Made by a program: the position numbers and the translations under genes. A DNA stretch of 64,000 bases from Marinobacter confluentis (GTDB lineage Bacteria; Pseudomonadota; Gammaproteobacteria; Pseudomonadales; Oleiphilaceae). Below are positions 57,698 through 64,000 of this stretch, one piece after another. The notes below the pieces were generated by a model. It searched no databases and was not told where the DNA came from. It saw only the letters and a list, made by a program, of their open reading frames with translations. The stretch is from the NCBI RefSeq assembly GCF_004785685.1, contig NZ_SRPF01000001.1, positions 434,001-498,000 of the forward strand. The letters run 5' to 3'. Numbering within the stretch: position 1 is the stretch's first letter; each line of letters begins with the position of its first letter.

Positions 57698-58194
57698 AGG
57701 AATCCGCCAGGGCCAAACGTCTCAAGCGTCATCACCGGCGCACCAAACAGCAGAGCAAGCTGAACCTGGTGTCGTTGATGGATATTTTTACCATTCTGGT
57801 GTTTTTCCTGATGGTGAATTCGTCTTCCGATGTGCAGGTTCTGAACCAGGAAAACGCCATCAAGCTGCCCGAATCTACCGCCGAGACGCCGCCCGATGAT
57901 GTGCTGGCACTTACGGTGACCGATAACGATATTCTGGTGAACGGCCGCGTTGTGGCAAAGCTGGATGCCTTCCGGGCATTCGACGGTAAGGTCGAGCCTT
58001 CATTGAAAGAAGAGCTGGATTATCAGGCTGGTCGTTCAGGCGCCGAAGCCCCGGAAGCCGGCAGACCCATCACCATTCTGGCGGACCGGGAACTGCCCTA
58101 TGACCTGCTGAAAAAGATCATGTCCACCTGTGTGGACGCAGGATACGCCAGCATTTCCCTGGCCGTTAACCAGAAATCAGAGCAGGGAGCCTGA
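57694..58194 (+). CDS. ExbD/TolR-type protein 2
   Basis: The 166-residue protein has a very basic N-terminus (KRLKRHHRRTKQQSK), one membrane segment (about 24-43) with the expected aspartate Asp30 in SLMDIFTILVFFLM, and a periplasmic domain with ITILADRELPYDLLKKIMSTC. It corresponds to the functional proton-binding partner of the stator. Two ExbD-like subunits next to one ExbB-like subunit is the arrangement of AglR-AglQ-AglS in Myxococcus. It is coupled to the previous gene (ATGA) and to the TonB-like gene two bases downstream. Confidence 0.9.
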   Translation: MKESARAKRLKRHHRRTKQQSKLNLVSLMDIFTILVFFLMVNSSSDVQVLNQENAIKLPESTAETPPDDVLALTVTDNDILVNGRVVAKLDAFRAFDGKVEPSLKEELDYQAGRSGAEAPEAGRPITILADRELPYDLLKKIMSTCVDAGYASISLAVNQKSEQGA

Positions 58195-58196
58195 CC

Positions 58197-59189
58197 GTGT
58201 CGCAGTATCGCCTGGGATTGCCCTGGAATCAGGAAACTGGAGAGCGTAAGCGGCTGATCGCGGTATCGATACTGCTGTTGCCGCTGTTTGTGCTGGTAGC
58301 CGGTTACATCACCTGGGTTGAATTGCCGGAAATCGAGCGCGAGGAGAGAGAAGCCCTGCCGCCGCAGCTCGCCAGACTGGTGGTAGAGCAGGAACCGCCG
58401 CCACCGCCGCCACCCGAGCCGGAAGAAAAACAACCGGAGCCTGAGCCAGAACCTGAGCCGGAAGAACCGGAGGTGGTAGAGCCGGAACCAGTGCCACCAG
58501 CACCCGAGCCCGAGCCTCAACCGGAACCTGAGCCGGAACAGGAAATAGCGGAAGCGCCCGAGCCAACTGAACAGGAAGTGGAAAAGGCCCGGGAAAAAGC
58601 CAAGAGCACGGGCATCCTTGCGATGGGGGACGAGTTGTCCCGGCTTGCGACCCTGGGTAAATCGGTCAAGCTGGACGCACCATCCACCGTAACCGCCGAA
58701 CCCATTGCCCGCAAAACCGGCGATGCGTTGGCCCAGCGGGCGGACTCGGGTCGAAGCTCTGGCGTGGACGAGTCGCAACTTGAGCAGGAGAGTCGCCAGA
58801 TTGCCCTGGCGGAGCGGCAGCAGGCGGAAGTGGAACAGGCCGAAGAGATTGTCGCCGAAGCCCGTCAGGCCGAGCGAAAACGCGAAGTCGCCAAACAGCG
58901 GCGTACCCGGGAAGCGGTCGAGCGCACCCTGGATGAAAACAAATCGGTCATTCTCAGCATCTATTACCGCGAGTTGCGCCGTCAGCCGTCACTGCAGGGC
59001 AACGTGACACCGGAGCTGGTGATTGAAGAGAACGGCGCCGTATCAAGCTGTGATGTGGTGTCTTCCACCGTTGATGAGCCCGGGCTGGAGCAGAAAATCT
59101 GCAACCGTCTGCGACTGGTTAATTTCGGTGCCCGCCCGGGCGTCGAGACCATGACAATCCGCTATCCCATTGAGCTGTTACCCGGCTGA
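58197..59189 (+). CDS. TonB-like envelope-spanning energy transducer
   Basis: The 330-residue protein has one membrane segment (about 19-41), a Pro-Glu-rich spacer (about 60-125, repeated PEPEPEPE) long enough to cross the periplasm, a charged helical region, and a globular C-terminal domain (about 240-330) with VTPELVIEENGAVSSCDVVSSTV (in part). That domain resembles the AgmX/PglI C-terminal domain of GltG/GltJ-type proteins more than classical TonB; I would check it. The GTG start comes two bases after the ExbD-like stop. It is the natural output arm of this stator. Confidence 0.85.
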   Translation: MSQYRLGLPWNQETGERKRLIAVSILLLPLFVLVAGYITWVELPEIEREEREALPPQLARLVVEQEPPPPPPPEPEEKQPEPEPEPEPEEPEVVEPEPVPPAPEPEPQPEPEPEQEIAEAPEPTEQEVEKAREKAKSTGILAMGDELSRLATLGKSVKLDAPSTVTAEPIARKTGDALAQRADSGRSSGVDESQLEQESRQIALAERQQAEVEQAEEIVAEARQAERKREVAKQRRTREAVERTLDENKSVILSIYYRELRRQPSLQGNVTPELVIEENGAVSSCDVVSSTVDEPGLEQKICNRLRLVNFGARPGVETMTIRYPIELLPG

Positions 59190-59214
59190 GTCCGGGAACG
59201 GCTTTTTAACCCCG

Positions 59215-60579
59215 CTATCGCTTGCCCCCGGCAAGGGCCAACACCAGACTGACAGCGGCCGAGGCCGTCAGCGCCCCCACAAATGGCCAGAGTGTTGGAA
59301 TCGCGCCCGGAAAGCTGGCCGCTTCCAGGCCTGCCATCAGGCTACCGCCGGTGATCCAGCCAGGCGCAATAGCGCCAACCAGTCCTGCCAGGCCGCCCAA
59401 CACGGCCGCTTGCGTGGTCATTCGGCGCCATAGCCCCATCAGCACCGGAACAATCGCCGTTGCACACAGCAGGTCGGCAATCAGGAACAGCCGCAGCACC
59501 GAGATTCCCTCCAGTGCGACCAGCACCACCGGCACCATCAGCACCGCGGTAACCCAGCGCGCCGCCGACAGCGACAACCCCTTTTTTTCAGTGACCGCCA
59601 GCGATGCGAAGGCGTTCTGTAAGGTATCGACAGAAGAGGCCACCAGGGTCAGCGCCAGAATCAGGGCCGGTAGCGCCAGCCAGCTGGACGCACCGGAAAG
59701 CAAGGCGAAAAACGGAATGGGCGGTGACCCCAGATCCACTCCACTCATGGCAGCTACGATCCCAAGGCTGCCAACGACGGCGACTACCACAATGGTGGCC
59801 AGCCCACCGATCAGAGCACCACTGCGAAGAGAACCGACGTCCCTGGCGGACCAGAGTCGCTGCCAGTATCCCTGGTGAAACAGGTTGGCGGCGGTTACGG
59901 CAATAACCAGCGTGAGGGCGACGCCAAGCGCGTTGCCAATCGGGGCGCTGGGCATGGAAGCCGGCTTCAGCTCCGGCAGGTGCCCAACCACGGCAAACCC
60001 GACGATTCCGAGAAGCGCAATCAGCAGCCCCGCCTGCCACTGGTCCGTGACGATGCTTGCCCGCAAACCACCCCAGGCAGTGTAGGCCAGCGTGGTGATG
60101 GCCACGCCAAGAACCGCAAGGTTGCCGTTCACGTCAGACAACAGGGAGGTGATCGCGCCTATGGCGGTCAGCTCTGCGGTCAGGAAGCACAGCATGTAGA
60201 GCACAGAAATCAGCGCTACATAGCGCCGGACCGTGTTGCCGTAACAGGCCTGGGCGAACTCCCCGATGCTGCGTCCCTGTGGAAGGTACCTGCGAATAGC
60301 TGGCCCGCAGAGTCCGAACACGATAAAGGGCAGGGCGGCGCCAATGGCATAGCCTGCCAGAGCCACCGGGCCCACAAGGGCGCCGATTTCCGGCGGCGCA
60401 AACAGAATCCAGCCGCCCATGCCCGAGGCCAGAAACGATAGCCCCAATGCCCGCGAGCCCTGGGAGTTGCGGGCGGTGACAAAATCGTCCAGGCCGCCGT
60501 CGGCGAGTCTGGCCCTGAGCCCCAGCCAGGTGAAAAGCAGCAGCGCAGCGGCCAGGGCAGCAATGGTGGTGTAAAGCAT
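59215..60579 (-). CDS. Sodium:solute symporter family transporter
   Basis: The 454-residue membrane protein has about 12-13 hydrophobic segments and belongs to the SSS family (PutP/SglT-like), with LGLSFLASGMGGWILFAPPE near the first core helices, AYTAWGGLRASIVTDQWQAGLL and TLVASSVDTLQNAFAS. The substrate cannot be told from the sequence; similar genes are annotated as proline or urea/amino-acid symporters. It is convergent with the TonB-like gene (25 bases) and divergent from the C39 peptidase gene, so it is not part of either operon. Confidence 0.85.
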   Translation of the reverse strand: MLYTTIAALAAALLLFTWLGLRARLADGGLDDFVTARNSQGSRALGLSFLASGMGGWILFAPPEIGALVGPVALAGYAIGAALPFIVFGLCGPAIRRYLPQGRSIGEFAQACYGNTVRRYVALISVLYMLCFLTAELTAIGAITSLLSDVNGNLAVLGVAITTLAYTAWGGLRASIVTDQWQAGLLIALLGIVGFAVVGHLPELKPASMPSAPIGNALGVALTLVIAVTAANLFHQGYWQRLWSARDVGSLRSGALIGGLATIVVVAVVGSLGIVAAMSGVDLGSPPIPFFALLSGASSWLALPALILALTLVASSVDTLQNAFASLAVTEKKGLSLSAARWVTAVLMVPVVLVALEGISVLRLFLIADLLCATAIVPVLMGLWRRMTTQAAVLGGLAGLVGAIAPGWITGGSLMAGLEAASFPGAIPTLWPFVGALTASAAVSLVLALAGGKR

Positions 60580-60772
60580 TCGTGGGTCTCCATGGGTGGC
60601 AGGGTAGCGGGCGGCATGAACCAGTTCTCAAATCCCGGTAAAAGGGCCGCGGGTGCACCGGCAGATTTGAGGCACAGTTATCTTTAAGAGAGTAATGAAT
60701 TCGGTATCTTACCGTAACAACATGTAACTCGGAAAACGTCATGTCTAATAATAACAGGGACTTCGCCTGACC

Positions 60773-61573
60773 ATGCTGTTGGTACTCGCCGGATCAATCC
60801 TTTCTTTTACGATGGCCCAGGAAGCTGTGGTTGTTGAGCCTTTCGAGAAAGGCGCCATCGTGATCGAGCAGGATATCGATGCCAGCCCGATCGAGCTGAG
60901 AACCGACACCCGTGTGGAACCCCTGGTAGAACAGAAATTCCGCAATATCGTCCGTCAGGCCTATGACTATAGCTGCGGCAGTGCAGCGCTGACGACGGTT
61001 CTGAACTTTTACCTTGGCCGCTCCCTCGGTGAGCGTCAGGTGATGGAGGGCCTCCTGCATTACGGCGAAAGCGAGCGCATTGTTGAGCGCCGGGCTTTTT
61101 CCATGCTGGACATGAAACGACTGGTCACCGCGCTGGGATATCCCGCGGGCGGCTTCCGCGCCACCATTGATGACCTGATCGATCTGGACCACCCGGCCAT
61201 CGTTCCCATCAACCACGCCGGCTTCAAGCATTTTGTGGTGTTGCGAACCATCCGTGAAGGACGGGTTTTCATTGCTGATCCGGCGGTGGGCAACATCTCG
61301 TTCACTCTCGCGCAGTTTGAAGAAAAGTGGGACGACAATGTTCTGTTCATTGTGTTTCCGGGCGGCGACAAGCCTCTGGATTATCTGGAACTGAAAGAAG
61401 AAGACCTGCGCTATGTGGATGATCAGACGCTAACACTGATGGCGTTACAACAGATGCCGGCCTTCCACGAAGCCACCGAGCGCCGAATTCGCAACGAGCT
61501 GGAACGTCAGAAGAACAATCCGGATGGCAGTGTCGAGAACACCCGTAAAGAGCTGTTCTATCGTCGGAATTAA
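60773..61573 (+). CDS. Exported C39-family cysteine peptidase (FapD-like)
   Basis: The 266-residue protein has a short signal peptide (MLLVLAGSILSFTMAQ) and a C39 papain-like domain with the catalytic triad Cys68 (YDYSCGSAAL), His153 (GFKHFVVL) and Asp169 (FIADPAVGN). There is no ABC transporter fused to it, so it is unlike bacteriocin exporters. Stand-alone periplasmic C39 proteins beside an outer-membrane barrel are seen in the Fap amyloid system (FapD with FapF); the next gene has that look. No amyloid subunit gene is in the window. A nine-codon minicistron precedes the start. Confidence 0.82.
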   Translation: MLLVLAGSILSFTMAQEAVVVEPFEKGAIVIEQDIDASPIELRTDTRVEPLVEQKFRNIVRQAYDYSCGSAALTTVLNFYLGRSLGERQVMEGLLHYGESERIVERRAFSMLDMKRLVTALGYPAGGFRATIDDLIDLDHPAIVPINHAGFKHFVVLRTIREGRVFIADPAVGNISFTLAQFEEKWDDNVLFIVFPGGDKPLDYLELKEEDLRYVDDQTLTLMALQQMPAFHEATERRIRNELERQKNNPDGSVENTRKELFYRRN

Positions 61574-61645
61574 TAACGCCGGAATCACCGTGCCGTGGTT
61601 GTCTGCGGTACAGGAACCATTACTCGTAATCATAAGGGAGTCAGG

Positions 61646-62656
61646 ATGAATCGTTGGGTTGTGCGAGGTTTAATCCTTTTTTCCGTGACTGGCCTTTTTT
61701 CCACCATGGCACTGTCGCAGGAAGGGAACGTTGACGACGCGAGGGAAGCGCTTGCCCGCCAGGAAGGGGACGAAGATTCCTCGAAGCAGCTTGAAGAGGT
61801 GTTCCAGGCAGCAGAGAACAGCTATTCGCTGCAGAAAAAAGGCACCCACTCCCTCAATTACTCTTTTGACTACACCTACACCGGTGATCAGCGCCTGGAT
61901 GCGGAAATCCGCGATGGCAGCATCCGTCAGCTGGATATTACTCCAAGCGCAACCCACAGCTTTACCAATGCCTTCTCCTACGATTACGGACTGCTGGATA
62001 ACCTGACGATAGGCACCCGGTTTCCGCTGGTGGTCAAATACGACACCCAGGACGAGCTGAGTATTTATGATGTCGGTGACGTTTCCGCAACGGCGCGCTG
62101 GCAGCCATTTCCCTACGTGCCGGGCAAGATGTCCACGACGCTGTTCGGGTCTTTCTCGAGCAAGACCGGCGTCAGCCCTTACGAAATCGACATTGATGAG
62201 CAGTTGTCTACTGGCAGCGGTTATTACTCGTTGTCCGGTGGCGTCAGTTTCTCCAAGGTTCTTGACCCGGTAGTGGTCTTCGGCTCGACCAGCATGAGCT
62301 ATAACCTCGCCCAGACCGGGCTTGATCAGGTTCGCGGTGGCCGCCGCCTGATTGAGGTTGAGCCTGGTTTCGGTGTTTCCGGTTCCGGTGGTTTTGCCTA
62401 CTCACTGTCCTATGATCTTTCCCTGAGTATCTCGGCGCAGGTCAGCTACAACGACGAGACGGTATTGACCTTTGCCGACAACTCCCAGGCGGTTGCCCAG
62501 GACCAGATGACCGGTTTCCTCAACATGTCGCTTGGTACCCGTATCAGCGACACCATGATTGTGAATACCAGTCTCGGTATCGGTCTGACCGAAGACGCCC
62601 CTGATTTCTCCCTCGGCGTGTCCATGCCTATTCAATTTTCTGGCCTTAAAGAGTGA
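61646..62656 (+). CDS. Outer-membrane barrel transporter (FapF-like)
   Basis: The 336-residue protein has a signal peptide (GLILFSVTGLFSTMALSQE, in part), a short coiled-coil-like N-terminal region (about 25-60, acidic with DDAREALARQEGDEDSSKQL), and then a strand-rich barrel (SYSLQKKGTHSLNYSFDYTYTGD onward). It fits the family annotated as 'transporter' or phenol-degradation MetA-like barrels that includes FapF. The ATG at 61646 follows GGGAG; the frame opens 17 codons earlier without a good site. It lies 72 bases downstream of the C39 peptidase gene and probably shares its transcript. Confidence 0.75.
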   Translation: MNRWVVRGLILFSVTGLFSTMALSQEGNVDDAREALARQEGDEDSSKQLEEVFQAAENSYSLQKKGTHSLNYSFDYTYTGDQRLDAEIRDGSIRQLDITPSATHSFTNAFSYDYGLLDNLTIGTRFPLVVKYDTQDELSIYDVGDVSATARWQPFPYVPGKMSTTLFGSFSSKTGVSPYEIDIDEQLSTGSGYYSLSGGVSFSKVLDPVVVFGSTSMSYNLAQTGLDQVRGGRRLIEVEPGFGVSGSGGFAYSLSYDLSLSISAQVSYNDETVLTFADNSQAVAQDQMTGFLNMSLGTRISDTMIVNTSLGIGLTEDAPDFSLGVSMPIQFSGLKE

Positions 62657-62693
62657 TTCCAGGCACTGACGCATTACGGAAAGGGACGATTTC

Positions 62694-64000
62694 ATGTTAA
62701 CTACCAGCCTGAAAAAAAGGATGCTTGGCGTTCTGGCGGTTTGTGCGCTGTCTGGCGGAGCCCAGGCGCAGCTGACCCAGAACCTGACTCTGCACCCCAA
62801 GGCACTGGCGTTGGGCAATGCGGTGACGGCCGATCCCCCCGGGATCATGGCAATCCATTACAACCCGGCGGGGCTGACCAAGCTGGAAGGACGCCAGCTT
62901 GAAGTGGTTCTGATGAACATCTATCTGGACATTGATGCCGACTTTTCGGCGCCGGACGGCTACGAGATATTCGGTATCGACGGCCTGGAAACCGACCCCA
63001 TGACCGGAGAGCAACGTGACCCGGTGGCCAATTCCAGTAGTCATACCAACAACGTTGCACTTTACCTACCCGGCTTCGGTATTCTGCGTGCACCACCGGG
63101 GCCTGCGGTTGCGCCCTCTGCGGGTATCAGCATCAACCCGCCCGGTTCGAAACTGACTTTCGGTAACGCCTTCTTCCTGCCAATGGCGGCCGGCTTCTAT
63201 CGGGACAAGAACGACCCGGGCCGGTATATGCCCCAGGCCACGGCGCTTCAGCGCACCACTTATCTGTCGCCGACCGTGGGCTACGAAATCAACGACAAAT
63301 GGGCGGTGGGTGCCGGTATTCATATATCCCATATGGGCCTGGCGGCGGACCAGTATATGCGCGCACCGAACCTGCTTCTGGGCGTTGCCGAAACCCTGCA
63401 GACGGCCTTTAACTGTGAAAGTGGCGAAGAGCCCCTGCAGCCCTGGCTGGCCCTGTGCGGCGGTAACATCGGCCCCTGGGACGACATCGGCGTGCTCAGC
63501 CTTAACATGCAGGAAACCGTTTCGCCAACCTACGCTCTGGGCGTTATGTGGGAACCGACAGACTGGTTCCGCTGGGGTGCCAGCTACACATCCGAAGCTG
63601 ACATGAACATGAAGGGCACCTTTGAAATCCAGTACACGGATGACTGGTCCGGGTTCTGGCAGCGCCTGAACAATTCGGTGCTTGGTGCCATCTCGTCCGC
63701 CATTCTGAGCCTACCCTCGGGGGCGCCAAGGGAAGCCGGCAACGTTTCCATGGATCTGACGTACCCCCAGCATTTTCAGACCGGCGTCAGTGTGGACGTT
63801 CACCCAAAACTGACCGTCAACGTTGATGTGGGCTGGACGGATTTCAAGCAGTGGGATGCATTTAACCTGCGTTTCGACCGCAACCTTGAATTTCTGGGTG
63901 CCGCGCGGATTCTGTCAACCAATGCGACTCAGAGCACGCTCAGCCTGCCACTGGGCTTCACCGATCAGTGGAACTGGGGATTTGGCCTGGAATTTCACGC
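62694..64000 (+). CDS. FadL/OmpP1-type outer-membrane transport protein, 5' part
   Basis: The frame is open to the window end and gives at least 435 residues. It has a signal peptide (KKRMLGVLAVCALSGGAQAQ, in part) and the FadL-family features: ALALGNAVTADPPGIMAIHYNPAGL at the N-terminus, where the NPAG hatch motif is diagnostic, then a large barrel with SPTYALGVMWEP and QTGVSVDVHPKLTVNVDVGWTDF. FadL proteins admit long-chain fatty acids or aromatic and alkane compounds; the substrate is not shown here. The ATG at 62694 follows AAAGGGA. The C-terminus is beyond the window. Confidence 0.88.
   Translation, partial: MLTTSLKKRMLGVLAVCALSGGAQAQLTQNLTLHPKALALGNAVTADPPGIMAIHYNPAGLTKLEGRQLEVVLMNIYLDIDADFSAPDGYEIFGIDGLETDPMTGEQRDPVANSSSHTNNVALYLPGFGILRAPPGPAVAPSAGISINPPGSKLTFGNAFFLPMAAGFYRDKNDPGRYMPQATALQRTTYLSPTVGYEINDKWAVGAGIHISHMGLAADQYMRAPNLLLGVAETLQTAFNCESGEEPLQPWLALCGGNIGPWDDIGVLSLNMQETVSPTYALGVMWEPTDWFRWGASYTSEADMNMKGTFEIQYTDDWSGFWQRLNNSVLGAISSAILSLPSGAPREAGNVSMDLTYPQHFQTGVSVDVHPKLTVNVDVGWTDFKQWDAFNLRFDRNLEFLGAARILSTNATQSTLSLPLGFTDQWNWGFGLEFH

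Noticed and set aside
58375..58570. The Pro-Glu repeat in the TonB-like gene as a genomic repeat or recombination site
   Set aside because: Degenerate codons for a periplasm-spanning Pro-Glu spacer explain it; such spacers are normal in TonB-like proteins.

Overview
This is a continuous stretch of a gammaproteobacterial chromosome, most likely Marinobacter or a close relative. The evidence is the clpX-lon-hupB-ppiD order shared with Pseudomonas-type gammaproteobacteria, a HexR-linked Entner-Doudoroff block, abundant periplasmic and outer-membrane genes, and moderately high GC. The genus is an inference from gene content. I saw no tRNA, rRNA, CRISPR array, insertion sequence, prophage or integrase.

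Layout. (1) 1-5.6 kb: proteostasis and nucleoid genes (clpX 3' end, lon, hupB, ppiD), each bounded by clear hairpin terminators. (2) 5.6-16.7 kb: central carbon metabolism: hexR (-), zwf-pgl-eda (+), pyk and gap (-), edd-glk (+), then a nitroreductase and a uracil-DNA-glycosylase-like gene. A long near-perfect inverted repeat separates the convergent eda and pyk. (3) 16.7-37.2 kb: a glycerol regulon: an orphan glycerol-type binding protein, a porin, glpD, glpR, glpK, a sigma54-dependent activator, a complete glycerol-type ABC importer (two ATPases, two permeases, a DUF2160 membrane protein and a binding protein), a chemoreceptor, enolase and triosephosphate isomerase. No glpF facilitator is visible. 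Together these genes would bring in glycerol, convert it to triose phosphate and carry it to pyruvate, with the Entner-Doudoroff and G6P genes alongside. Shared GlpR-like (TTCG-N4-CGAA) and HexR-like (TGTAGTA) sites and A-rich Crc/Hfq-like motifs tie the two regions together.

(4) 37.3-46.6 kb: an ApbE flavin transferase, then an envelope redox block: a Tat-exported DUF1501 protein, two cytochrome-c-like proteins (one a LamG lipoprotein), and a divergent lipoprotein with a beta-propeller and two haem motifs. (5) 46.6-59.2 kb: a tightly packed, often overlapping run: two small beta-barrels, a TlpA-like thioredoxin, a DUF4266 mini-lipoprotein ending in GGGCGCN, a DUF3570 barrel, several TPR proteins and lipoproteins, and a proton-channel module (ExbB/TolQ-like, two ExbD/TolR-like, a TonB-like protein). 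The set resembles a pared-down Agl/Glt (Myxococcus gliding-type) trans-envelope machine without an assigned role, and is the best candidate for an undescribed system here. (6) 59.2-64 kb: a sodium:solute symporter (-), then a C39 peptidase, an outer-membrane barrel resembling the FapD/FapF pair of amyloid secretion systems, and a FadL-type protein cut by the window end.

All functions come from reading the sequence against remembered families; no database search was run.
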